From positions 1 through 36,755 of IMG/VR virus record IMGVR_UViG_3300038657_000098: a stretch of DNA of 36,755 bases; one strand, 5' to 3'. A program made the translations under genes and the position numbers. This DNA is from a virus. Shown in pieces: positions 22,086 through 29,855 of the stretch. Position 1 is the first letter of the stretch. Each line of letters starts with the position of its first letter. The notes under the pieces are model-generated. The model made no database searches. It saw nothing but the letters and a program-made list of their open reading frames with translations, and was not told the DNA's origin.

Positions 22086-22113
22086 CACCTGTAAAACTAA
22101 TACAATACAGGTG
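22086..22113 (+). promoter_or_regulatory. Hairpin covering the Shine-Dalgarno sequence of the coat gene
   Basis: CACCTGT (22086-22092) and ACAGGTG (22107-22113) form a perfect 7-bp stem with a 14-base loop. The ribosome-binding AGGTGA (22109-22114) lies in the right arm, seven bases before the ATG at 22122. Upstream GTGC (22068-22071) can pair with GCAC (22085-22088), giving a competing fold that would free the site. Confidence 0.7.
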
Positions 22114-22121
22114 ATTAAAAT

Positions 22122-23369
22122 ATGGCTTCTCCAGTTAATATATTGCAAGTCGTTCAAACATACCAAATGGCGGGTCTTGCAGCTCTTCAAAATTTAAACT
22201 GTTTCATCGGAACAGCTAATACTAAATTTAAAAACTTTGATAAAATCAGTGCTAACTTAGGTGATACAGTTACATTTGATTTAAATCCTCGTTTCACTTC
22301 TACTAACTCTTTGGTAGTTGCTTTCCAACCTGCTGAACAAAGAGTTCAAGCGTTAACAGTTGATCAACAATTGTCTACTGCTTATGAATTCAGCGTTCAA
22401 CAATTCATATTCCAAGCCCGTGAATACATGGATAAGTTTGGTAAGTTTGCAATCGCAGAAATCGGTTCTAAGATTGAAGCTCAAGTTGCTAGAAATTGTG
22501 TAACTAATACTTACAGATTCTATGGTGACGGTACTAACCAAATTAACTCTTATGAAGAAATAGCAGTCGCTCTAGCTAGGTACAGAAACTACGGTTCTGC
22601 TAATGGTCGTGCTAAGGCTTATGTGTCTGATATGGCTGTTCCAGCGATAATTGGTACTGGTTTAAGTAAGTTCGCTCCAACTCGTAATAACGAGATAGCA
22701 AACTCCTGGGAACTAGGTTCTTTCTCTAATTGTGATTTCTATCAGTCAAATTTACTTCCAGTTCACCACGCAGGAACTGCTGGTAATCAAGGTCAACCTT
22801 TAACTGTTGTTAGTTTCACTAACGGTGGAATCGGCGGCGCTATTGATACTATTACTTTCAGCGGCGCTACTGCTTCTGATACTCAAGCTATCAAAAAGTA
22901 CGATAAAATGCAGTTCACTGATGGTCAAGCTGGTTTACCAAACTTGCGTTTCAGAACTTTCATTGGTCATATTGATTCTAACTCTCCTGTTCAAATGCAA
23001 GCATTAAGTGATGTTGCTGCTGATGGTGCTGGTAACGTTACTATCTCTATCAATCCACAACTTCAAGTTCTTCCTACTAATTCACAAAACATTAACGTGC
23101 CAGTTCAAGTTGGTATGAAAGTGTTAGTACTTAGAAGCCATAGAGCTGGAATGATTACTGCTGGTGACCCATTGTTCTTAGCAATGCCTCAGTTACCTGA
23201 TGAGAGTCCTTTCCATACTGCGAACATGATGGATCCAGAAACTGGTGTGTCAATTAGACAGTACTATGGTTCTCGCTTTGGAGAAAACGCTAGGGGAATG
23301 GTGTTCGATTGTATCTGGGGAAGTACGTTGGTCGCCGAGATGTCGATGGCTTTAATTTTTCCATTGTAA
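22122..23369 (+). CDS. Major capsid (coat) protein, P22-like
   Basis: The 415 residues follow the scaffold gene, as in P22 (gp5, 430). Visible features are the N-terminal ILQVVQTYQMAGLAALQN, an N-arm and spine region (DFNL-like FDKISANLGDTVTFDLNPRF; AYEFSVQQFIFQAREYMDKFGKFAI), the A-domain segment VALARYRNYGSANGRAKAYVSD, and the C-terminal PFHTANMMDPETGVSIRQYYGSRFGENARGMVFDCIWG, which matches the end of P22-like coats. It assembles as an HK97-fold shell. Codon use is smoother and less AT-extreme than in early genes, consistent with high expression. Its ribosome-binding site sits in a hairpin. Confidence 0.93.
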   Translation: MASPVNILQVVQTYQMAGLAALQNLNCFIGTANTKFKNFDKISANLGDTVTFDLNPRFTSTNSLVVAFQPAEQRVQALTVDQQLSTAYEFSVQQFIFQAREYMDKFGKFAIAEIGSKIEAQVARNCVTNTYRFYGDGTNQINSYEEIAVALARYRNYGSANGRAKAYVSDMAVPAIIGTGLSKFAPTRNNEIANSWELGSFSNCDFYQSNLLPVHHAGTAGNQGQPLTVVSFTNGGIGGAIDTITFSGATASDTQAIKKYDKMQFTDGQAGLPNLRFRTFIGHIDSNSPVQMQALSDVAADGAGNVTISINPQLQVLPTNSQNINVPVQVGMKVLVLRSHRAGMITAGDPLFLAMPQLPDESPFHTANMMDPETGVSIRQYYGSRFGENARGMVFDCIWGSTLVAEMSMALIFPL

Positions 23370-23379
23370 CCACAATTAA

Positions 23380-23417
23380 CTTGGGGTATACTGTCAATAC
23401 ATGATACATACCCCAAG
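23380..23417 (+). promoter_or_regulatory. Hairpin CTTGGGGTAT/ATACCCCAAG before the HNH-type gene
   Basis: The perfect 10-bp stem has an 18-base loop and starts eleven bases after the coat stop codon. The right arm ends inside AAGGAA (23415-23420), whose spacing to the ATG at 23423 is unusually short. Folding would partly hide the ribosome-binding site. It could also block read-through or 3' decay of the coat message. Confidence 0.75.
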
Positions 23418-23422
23418 GAATT

Positions 23423-24211
23423 ATGGCAAGAAGTATTTACTGTTCTGTGTGTAAATTAGAGAAAGGTCCCAATAGAGAAAATGAAAGCTGTTGCAAAGAG
23501 TGTAAAAGTAAGAGAAATAAAGAAAAACGTGCCGCAAAGCGTGTTGAACTTGGAATGCGCCCTTATGCCTCTGGCAGAAAGCCTGAATGTTCTAAATGCA
23601 ATGAGATTAAAGAAAACATTAATTACGGCTATTGCAATAAATGTAATCGAGAAAAGGATAATGCGTGGCGATTGGAAACTGGAAGGACAAAGAAGCATCA
23701 AACAGGGTTATGCCCTTGCGGTGCAGAGCGTGCTCTTTCCAATACAGCATATTGCCAGCCTTGTGCTACCGAGCAATCTAAGCAGTGGCGTAAGATTAAT
23801 GGATTTACACTTAAGGAAATTAAAAGAAGCAATGAATTACAGAATCAAAGATATGTATCTGTTAGCAAAGGGCGAATTAGAAAAAAAGGAACCCTTGTTA
23901 ATGGAATTGCTGTCAACTGTAAGGAGTGTGATTCTCTTAGTGAAGGATGGTGTGAAAAATGTGATGAACAATACAAGAGAAAAGTTGAAATGTATCATGA
24001 AGATGAAGTGTTTAAATTTAAATCTCAAGTCAGAGCTCTCACAAGAAGTTACATCAGAGCAGGAGTACTTGTTGAACAACCGTGTGAAGATTGCGGAGAA
24101 AAAGAAGTGCAAGCCCATCATGATGACTATAATAAACCAATGGATATACGCTGGTTATGTGTAGTTTGTCATAACGAGCATCGTAAAAATGAGAAACAAA
24201 GTAATAAATAA
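23423..24211 (+). CDS. HNH-type endonuclease-like protein with four tandem zinc ribbons
   Basis: The 262 residues hold five Cys pairs. The first four are C7/C10 with C24/C27, C56/C59 with C71/C74, C97/C99 with C111/C114, and C166/C169 with C177/C180. The C-terminal block has C221-x2-C224, H232-H233-D234-D235-Y236 and C246-x2-C249-H250. The end (VRALTRSYIRAGVL...CEDCG...VQAHHDDYNKPMDIRWLCVVCHNEHRK) matches small phage HNH/zinc-finger proteins usually annotated as endonucleases. The catalytic His pair is present. The N-terminal ribbons are probably DNA-recognition modules. It interrupts the coat-to-completion gene order, as free-standing homing endonucleases do, and has a hairpin over its ribosome-binding site. 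Activity is not certain. Confidence 0.75.
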   Translation: MARSIYCSVCKLEKGPNRENESCCKECKSKRNKEKRAAKRVELGMRPYASGRKPECSKCNEIKENINYGYCNKCNREKDNAWRLETGRTKKHQTGLCPCGAERALSNTAYCQPCATEQSKQWRKINGFTLKEIKRSNELQNQRYVSVSKGRIRKKGTLVNGIAVNCKECDSLSEGWCEKCDEQYKRKVEMYHEDEVFKFKSQVRALTRSYIRAGVLVEQPCEDCGEKEVQAHHDDYNKPMDIRWLCVVCHNEHRKNEKQSNK

Positions 24212-24223
24212 AGGATTGAAAAT

Positions 24224-25123
24224 ATGGCAATAGTAATTCAAAAACCACAAGTTCCAGTTGAAAACGCTGGTTTTTTATATGTAAACGGCATGAAGTTAAG
24301 CAATAATGCAGGCGCTCCAACAACTGTTTTAAATATAGCTCCAGGTCAATGTCGTGACCACACTAACACTAACGATATAGTTATTAATGCAGTGTATGAC
24401 GTTAACGCTGTTCCTCCTGTTTTAGTATCTGACTATGTTACTACTAGCGTAGCTGTTCTAGGTGCTGGCGGGATAGATACTGGTGTAGTAGAAGCTGATA
24501 CTATGTATGCAGTGTATGCAATCGGTTCTTCTGCTAATCCAGAGTACTTGGTTAATTATGCTCCTATAAACCAAAAACCTCCTGTTGAACTGCCATTCTC
24601 TAAGTTCCCAGGTGCAGCTATTTTATCTAAAAGTTTTGTAGCTCCAGTGTTACCTAATGGTTATGACATGTTTAGAAGAATAGGTACAGTTGTTACTGGT
24701 GCTGGCTCTACTATCAAACCATTCGTGCAAACTGGTCTTAATGATCAAAGCAGAGTAATGAACTACAGCGCTTCTATTGATGTTCTTGTTGCTGGTGCTG
24801 CGGTTGCTTATGCAAATGTTGATTTAAATGCTATTACTCCAACAGTGCCAACTAAACCAGTAATGTTAATGTTATTAGTAGTATTCGATCCAAACGCTGC
24901 TGGTGATTTCGTATCTATTAAACCTGTAACTGGTGTTGAAGCTTTTGCTACTGTGTCTGCTAGTGTGGCGGGCGTTGTTAAAAGAGCGCAAGTTTTATGC
25001 CCGTGTTCAGTATCGGCTGGTGGAATAGCAAGAATTAGTTACAAAATATCTAATGTTGCTGGTGCTGCTGCTGCTGGTGGTGGTGTTGATATAGAAGTAA
25101 TAGGTTTCACTGACTTACTATAA
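24224..25123 (+). CDS. Structural protein of unknown role, possibly capsid decoration or accessory
   Basis: The 299 residues are rich in Ala, Val, Gly, Thr and Pro with alternating strand patterns and few charges, which is typical of beta-rich virion proteins. Examples are VENAGFLYVNGMKL...NIAPGQCRDHTNTND, ADTMYAVYAIGSS and GGVDIEVIGFTDLL. No signal peptide or enzyme motif is seen. AAAGGA is eight to nine bases before the ATG. It lies between the HNH gene and the gp4-like gene, where P22 has none, so a head decoration or fibre-like surface protein is the best guess. Confidence 0.65.
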   Translation: MAIVIQKPQVPVENAGFLYVNGMKLSNNAGAPTTVLNIAPGQCRDHTNTNDIVINAVYDVNAVPPVLVSDYVTTSVAVLGAGGIDTGVVEADTMYAVYAIGSSANPEYLVNYAPINQKPPVELPFSKFPGAAILSKSFVAPVLPNGYDMFRRIGTVVTGAGSTIKPFVQTGLNDQSRVMNYSASIDVLVAGAAVAYANVDLNAITPTVPTKPVMLMLLVVFDPNAAGDFVSIKPVTGVEAFATVSASVAGVVKRAQVLCPCSVSAGGIARISYKISNVAGAAAAGGGVDIEVIGFTDLL

Positions 25124-25132
25124 GGATTAAGT

Positions 25133-26149
25133 ATGGCTTACACTGTCACGAATTTAGTAACTGACGCATTCTATGCATCTGGCATTGTCTCGCGTGACTT
25201 TGAACAGCCAACTGGTTCTCAGTTTGAAGTAGGGTTAAATGCTTTAAATAGTGTTGTCTCTGATAAAGCTATTGAATCAGATATGATTCCTTATTATACA
25301 AAATATAGTTTCAACGCTGTCAATGGCGTTGAGACTTATTTTATTCCAGGGTTAGAAACTGCTGATACTTTAGTATTCTTTTTAAGTGGTGTTCGTTATC
25401 AAATGAGAGAAGTTCACAGGATTCAATTCCGTGGTTCTCCTCGAGCTGATATCAATTCATTACCATTTAATTGGAATCTTGAACGTTGTACTGGGGGTGC
25501 ATTAATCAGTTTGTATTTCTTTCCTGACAGAAATTATCCCCTCGAATTATGGGGTCTTTTTAGACTTCCCCAATTAACTTTTAATCAAGATTTGCAAAAT
25601 AGTACAGCTACAGCAAACCTTGGTATATGTAATGTTACAGGCACAGGTACATTATCATCAGGTCAATTTTTAATTAATAATGTTAATATTGTTAATCTAT
25701 CTTTTGCTAATCCTGCTGCATTAGTAGCACAAATAAATACTGGAATAGTTCCCAATGTTACAGCGTCAATAGAAACGGGTGACTTTATTCTAACCTGCAC
25801 GCAAGGACCAGGTATTACCGTTTTCACTGACGGAACAGCTGACCCTTTAAACAGTGTTAGCTTTAGTAATTTTAGCACTATATCTAGTCCAAATACTTTG
25901 AACTTTAATACGTTCTCGTTAGACCAATTTTACATTAGTTATTTAAAGTTTTGTTTAGCTGACAGGTTATGTTCTGAATATAATTTTATAGCCCCTCCTG
26001 GCGTTGTAAAGCAGCTAGAACAGTATCAACGATGGATATCTAAACGTAGCGGTGGTATGGACTTAACAACTCAATTGACAAGTACATTAAGTAGTAGCAA
26101 TCCAATCAATTACGCACAGGCCAATATTGGAAAAGGCTGGACAACTTGA
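25133..26149 (+). CDS. P22 gp4-like tail accessory factor (packaged DNA stabilisation) with an inserted domain
   Basis: The 338 residues split into three. The N-terminal part (residues 1-145; LVTDAFYASGIVSRDFEQPTG, DALNSV-like GLNALNSVVSDKAIES, PLELWGLFRLP) and C-terminal part (about 255-338; YISYLKFCLADRLCSEYNFIAPPGVVKQLEQYQRWI) resemble gp4, which closes the portal and seals the DNA. Residues about 150-250 are a Thr/Asn-rich insert with a repeated strand pattern (FLINNVNIVNLSF..PAALVAQINT...VTASIETGDFILTCTQGPGITV), like small adhesin or hook-type domains. P22 gp4 is only 166 residues, so this insertion explains the doubled length. RBS: AAGGAT upstream. The stop overlaps the next start. Confidence 0.8.
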   Translation: MAYTVTNLVTDAFYASGIVSRDFEQPTGSQFEVGLNALNSVVSDKAIESDMIPYYTKYSFNAVNGVETYFIPGLETADTLVFFLSGVRYQMREVHRIQFRGSPRADINSLPFNWNLERCTGGALISLYFFPDRNYPLELWGLFRLPQLTFNQDLQNSTATANLGICNVTGTGTLSSGQFLINNVNIVNLSFANPAALVAQINTGIVPNVTASIETGDFILTCTQGPGITVFTDGTADPLNSVSFSNFSTISSPNTLNFNTFSLDQFYISYLKFCLADRLCSEYNFIAPPGVVKQLEQYQRWISKRSGGMDLTTQLTSTLSSSNPINYAQANIGKGWTT

Positions 26150-27726
26150 TGGAACAGTGGTCTAGAAACAACTTTAAAGTTACTCCTAATGCTGAACCAG
26201 TTCCAATTGAGATAGTTGGTAGCTCCACATTTGGTCGTTATAATAAAATTGGCTCTGGTTTAACTTATAACATGTATATAAGTGAAGATTGGCTGGTTAA
26301 TTTTGCTGGTTACAAAAGAACAATTGAACTTGTTGCTAATAATGTTGGACAAGGTAGAGGATTATTCCACTCAGTTAGAGGTAACCTATTAATAGCAGTT
26401 GTTGGCTCTGCAGTATTTCAAGTTAGTAATAATTTAAATGTTACAAAAGTTGGTGACCTTGAGACTGAGAATGGTGAAGTATTTATAGATGAGAATCTTA
26501 ATAATCAAATATGTATTGTTGATGGTTTAAATGCGTATATTTATAACTATAAAACTAATTCCGCTGTTGTAAAACAAACTTCGGTTAGTGCTGATATTAA
26601 TCCCAGTTATGTATGTTTTCATAATACTCACTTTTTATTTGGTAATCAGAGTAGAACTAATAATGGAGCATTATGGTATGCATATGTATATGACAACGCT
26701 GATATTACAGGTGCATCTATAAAGCAACAAACTCAATTTGCACTGCAAACCAAGCCTGATTATGCGATTGCTGTTAAGCGATTACCAAGCCAAGGTAGTA
26801 ACGTTATTGTATTTGGTACAACAGTTTGCGAGATATGGACGCAAGTTGGTGGGATACAAAACTACAGAAAAAACTCATCAGAAAATATTGATTACGGTTG
26901 TTTGTCTGTTTCTACTATTGCGTCTTCTGATCAATACACTGCCTGGTTAGCAGTAAATGAAAACAATTCACCAGTGATTTTAACTTACAGTCCATCTAAT
27001 GGTTTAAACAGAATATCTAGCGATGGTATAGATTACTTAATGGATAGTCTTAAGTTCCCAGAGCAATCTACTGCAATATTTTACACACAAGATGGTCATC
27101 TTTTTTACCAGCTAACCTTTTACAATGATGCTGATAATTTAACTCTTGTATATGATTTTAATACGCAGAAGTTTTTTAATTTGTCAGATGAAGGCGGTAA
27201 TTATCATCCAGCTCGTCAACAAGTTTACTTTAAAGGTTATCCTTATTTTATATCTTTAAATAATGCTTCTTTGTATATATCTGATACTGATATCACTGTA
27301 TATAACGAGAATTTAACTGATGTTGTGTCTCAGTACGATCCAAATTTGATACATATTATTCCAAGAACTAGAGTTTGTGAATCAATTAGGAAACCTGATT
27401 CTGGTCGTTTTGTAGTCAACTCTTTTGTGTTCACAATTGAGCAAGGTGAAGATAAAAATTATATTGAAGCATCTAACCTAGGAGTTAGTAATGGTTACTT
27501 GCCGCCAAGTAGTGTTATTTATAAGCCTCGCGTTGACCTGGCCATCTCAAAAGATTCGGGTGCAACATGGAGTAGTTATGTCAGCAGAGATTTAAATCCT
27601 GCAGGTAATCGTAAGAATATTATTACATGGAATAGCATGGGTGCTGCTAATGATTTTAGTATCAAGCTAAGATTTTGGGGCTCATCTAGATTTGTAGTTA
27701 GCAACGGATTTCTGGAGATTTATTAA
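26149..27726 (+). CDS. P22 gp10-like packaged DNA stabilisation / tail hub protein
   Basis: The ATG at 26149 overlaps the previous stop (TGATG), giving 525 residues; P22 gp10 has 472. The regular strand-rich pattern (RGLFHSVRGNLLIAVVGSAVFQVSN, GEVFIDENLNNQICIVDGLNAYIYN, PDYAIAVKRLPSQGSNVIVFGTTVCEIW, GCLSVSTIASSDQYTAWLAVNENNSPVI) fits its beta-propeller-like hub, which joins the portal/gp4 stack to the tail needle and spikes. Location directly after the gp4-like gene is conserved with P22. The C-terminal portion (about 400-525) is diverged. Confidence 0.85.
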   Translation: MEQWSRNNFKVTPNAEPVPIEIVGSSTFGRYNKIGSGLTYNMYISEDWLVNFAGYKRTIELVANNVGQGRGLFHSVRGNLLIAVVGSAVFQVSNNLNVTKVGDLETENGEVFIDENLNNQICIVDGLNAYIYNYKTNSAVVKQTSVSADINPSYVCFHNTHFLFGNQSRTNNGALWYAYVYDNADITGASIKQQTQFALQTKPDYAIAVKRLPSQGSNVIVFGTTVCEIWTQVGGIQNYRKNSSENIDYGCLSVSTIASSDQYTAWLAVNENNSPVILTYSPSNGLNRISSDGIDYLMDSLKFPEQSTAIFYTQDGHLFYQLTFYNDADNLTLVYDFNTQKFFNLSDEGGNYHPARQQVYFKGYPYFISLNNASLYISDTDITVYNENLTDVVSQYDPNLIHIIPRTRVCESIRKPDSGRFVVNSFVFTIEQGEDKNYIEASNLGVSNGYLPPSSVIYKPRVDLAISKDSGATWSSYVSRDLNPAGNRKNIITWNSMGAANDFSIKLRFWGSSRFVVSNGFLEIY

Positions 27727-28034
27727 TGGCTGATACAGTGTTTATGAATCTGCCAACTTATTTAAGAACAGAAGATGAAAGCTCTTATCATGAGTATTTA
27801 AATCAAGCATTAAGACAGGGTTTAAGTAGAAATGGATGGACTGTTCCGCAGTTAACACATAATGAATTAACAGCAATTCCCGTCATGGATCCAACGACAG
27901 GACAAGAGTCTCCATCTTTAGCTCAACTTATGCCCAATGGAACTTTATGGTTTATAATAGATGCAGTTCCTGCTTGTTATGTGGGAAAAATTAACAACTC
28001 GCTAGTTAAATTAACAACTACAGCGTACCCTTAA
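27726..28034 (+). CDS. Small tail/head completion protein
   Basis: The protein has 102 residues. It begins MADTVFMNLPTYLRTEDESSYHEYLNQALRQGLSRNGW and ends with a beta-rich part (GTLWFIIDAVPACYVGKINNSLVKL). Start and stop overlap the neighbours (TAATG with the previous gene). No family is recognised with confidence. In P22 the slot after gp10 holds gp26 and gp14; this may be an equivalent small connector or needle-associated protein. Confidence 0.65.
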   Translation: MADTVFMNLPTYLRTEDESSYHEYLNQALRQGLSRNGWTVPQLTHNELTAIPVMDPTTGQESPSLAQLMPNGTLWFIIDAVPACYVGKINNSLVKLTTTAYP

Positions 28035-28047
28035 CGGAGAATAATAT

Positions 28048-28848
28048 ATGGTATGGCCAGCATTAATCGGGGCGGCGGCAACACTAGGAAGTGCTTACCT
28101 TAATAACAGAGGAAGGAATAGAAACGCAGGTGGTTCCCAAGGTAGCGCTGATAGTTATTTGAGTCAAATCGACCCAATGGCTCGTGGACAGTTCAATCCT
28201 TATATTCAGCAAGGTAATGAAGCTCAAGGTTTAGCTAGTGGTAAATATAATCAGATGGCATATGACCCAATGGATTATATTAATCAACTAATTTCTGGTT
28301 ATAAGCCGTCTGAGGGTTACAAATTCAAAGAGCAAAAAGCTTTAGACGCAGCTAGAAATAGTGCCGCAGCTGGTGGATTTTCAGGCACTAGAAATGACCA
28401 GATGCAACAAGGTGAAATGGCACAAGGTATGGCTGGCCAAGACATGCAAGAGTGGTTATCTAATGTGCTAGGCGTTCAAGGTGCTGGTCTGTCTGGTCAA
28501 CAACATGTAGCTGATAGAGGTTACAATGCTAGTCAAAACTTAGCTGGGATGTTAGGTGATGCTTTAGGTTCTAGATCTAGCCTTGCATATGAAGACACCA
28601 AACAAAGACAAGGTAATAACCAAGGTATGATGGGTGGTCTAGCAAACATAATTGGTATGGGTGCTAATGCTATGGGTAATAGCGGAATGTTTGGCGGTGG
28701 TTCTTCTGGCGGTGGTGCTGCTGGTGGAATGCCTATGGGTGGAAGAGGTATCCAACCTTTTGGTCAAAACTATAGAGCAGGTTCAGGTTCTGGCATGTTT
28801 GGAACTGGTGGAAGATTTGGAAGTATTTATGGTGGAGGTCGTGGTTAA
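28048..28848 (+). CDS. Candidate ejection protein, Gly/Gln/Met-rich
   Basis: The 266 residues open with a hydrophobic Ala/Gly stretch (VWPALIGAAATLGSAYL). They are rich in Gln, Gly, Ala and Met, with helical blocks in the middle (AYDPMDYINQLISGYKPSEG, QDMQEWLSNVLG). The tail is Gly-rich (GMFGGGSSGGGAAGG). Internal ejection proteins of P22 (gp7, gp20, gp16) have similar compositions and occupy this slot between tail-hub and spike genes. GGAG precedes the ATG by ten bases. Its stop overlaps the next start (TAATG). Confidence 0.7.
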   Translation: MVWPALIGAAATLGSAYLNNRGRNRNAGGSQGSADSYLSQIDPMARGQFNPYIQQGNEAQGLASGKYNQMAYDPMDYINQLISGYKPSEGYKFKEQKALDAARNSAAAGGFSGTRNDQMQQGEMAQGMAGQDMQEWLSNVLGVQGAGLSGQQHVADRGYNASQNLAGMLGDALGSRSSLAYEDTKQRQGNNQGMMGGLANIIGMGANAMGNSGMFGGGSSGGGAAGGMPMGGRGIQPFGQNYRAGSGSGMFGTGGRFGSIYGGGRG

Positions 28849-29855
28849 TGGCTCTTAATTTACCTAATTTCCTAGGGCATGGTCCAAAAGATACTGCTTA
28901 TGGAAACATCTTAAAACACAGTAACTTGGCATCACAGAATGCTTATGCTCCTCAAATGGACCAGCAAGCAGCTCAAAAAGAACAGCTAATGAATGCTTTC
29001 CAATCTATGAAGAATCAATATGCTCCAAAGCGTTTTGAACAAGAAGAAGAGCAATTAAGATTAGCTAATATGTTTAAACAAGCTGAGGAGCGTTATGCGC
29101 CACAGTACGCAAGAAACAAAGTTGATAAAGATGCTGGTCCACTAGGAAGAGATTATCTTGATTTAGAAATGATAAAGCAAAGAAGTGGTGAAAACTCTCC
29201 AGAATATCAACAAGCAGTGCAAAGAATTATACAAAAATATTCACCTAAAGAAGAAGCTGTAGATAAAGATCAAAGGTCTGCTGATCAAGCAAGAGCAGGA
29301 TTTGAAGTTTTAAATGAGGTTGAACAACCTTATGTTGGAACTGGATCTACGTTTGACTTAATCAAGGATGGTTTTAGTTATTTATTTGATAAAAATCCAG
29401 AATTGTTTGAAAAATTAACTAATTCTGCATTATCTTATAAGCTAAACCCTGAAAAATCATCCCTAGCTTTAAGGTCTAATTTTGTAAAATCACCTACTTT
29501 ACATGATAAAAGAGGGCAAGAAGATGCAATGACAAAAGGCTGGCCAACTTTGGGTAATTTTTTAACTGGGTTTCTTCCAAATGAAGTTATAAGAGAAGCT
29601 GATAAAAGGCTTTCTGAGAATTTAGAAAAATCTTACGAGGCACAGGGTCAAACTGGGAAAAAACCTGTTGTTAAAGATCAGAATCCATTGGTACAACTTC
29701 TTAATAATAGCAATAACAATAAACAAAAAGGTAAACGTCCTGGTTATTCACTTCATCCTGTTCACTCAGATGAAGATTTAATAGCAACTGCTAACGAAGA
29801 ACGTAAAACTATAAAAGAAGTATTAAAAAAGTTAAAGGAAGACGGTTATGGCTAA
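28848..29855 (+). CDS. Candidate ejection protein, second of three
   Basis: This hydrophilic helical protein of 335 residues is rich in Gln, Asn, Lys and Glu. The first 90 residues contain repeated Ala/Gln/Tyr blocks (QNAYAPQMDQQAAQK, QYAPKRFEQEEEQLR, RYAPQYARNKVDK) that share a Y-A-P motif. The middle has a hydrophobic helix (TFDLIKDGFSYLFDK). No enzyme motif or signal peptide is seen. Start overlaps the previous stop; its last 8 bases overlap the next gene. Position and composition suggest an internal head protein delivered with the DNA. Confidence 0.65.
   Translation: MALNLPNFLGHGPKDTAYGNILKHSNLASQNAYAPQMDQQAAQKEQLMNAFQSMKNQYAPKRFEQEEEQLRLANMFKQAEERYAPQYARNKVDKDAGPLGRDYLDLEMIKQRSGENSPEYQQAVQRIIQKYSPKEEAVDKDQRSADQARAGFEVLNEVEQPYVGTGSTFDLIKDGFSYLFDKNPELFEKLTNSALSYKLNPEKSSLALRSNFVKSPTLHDKRGQEDAMTKGWPTLGNFLTGFLPNEVIREADKRLSENLEKSYEAQGQTGKKPVVKDQNPLVQLLNNSNNNKQKGKRPGYSLHPVHSDEDLIATANEERKTIKEVLKKLKEDGYG

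Noticed and set aside
23481-24164. 227-residue plus-strand frame inside the HNH-type gene
   Set aside because: The other frame carries five Cys pairs and the HNH motif; this one has no recognisable pattern and no ribosome-binding site.
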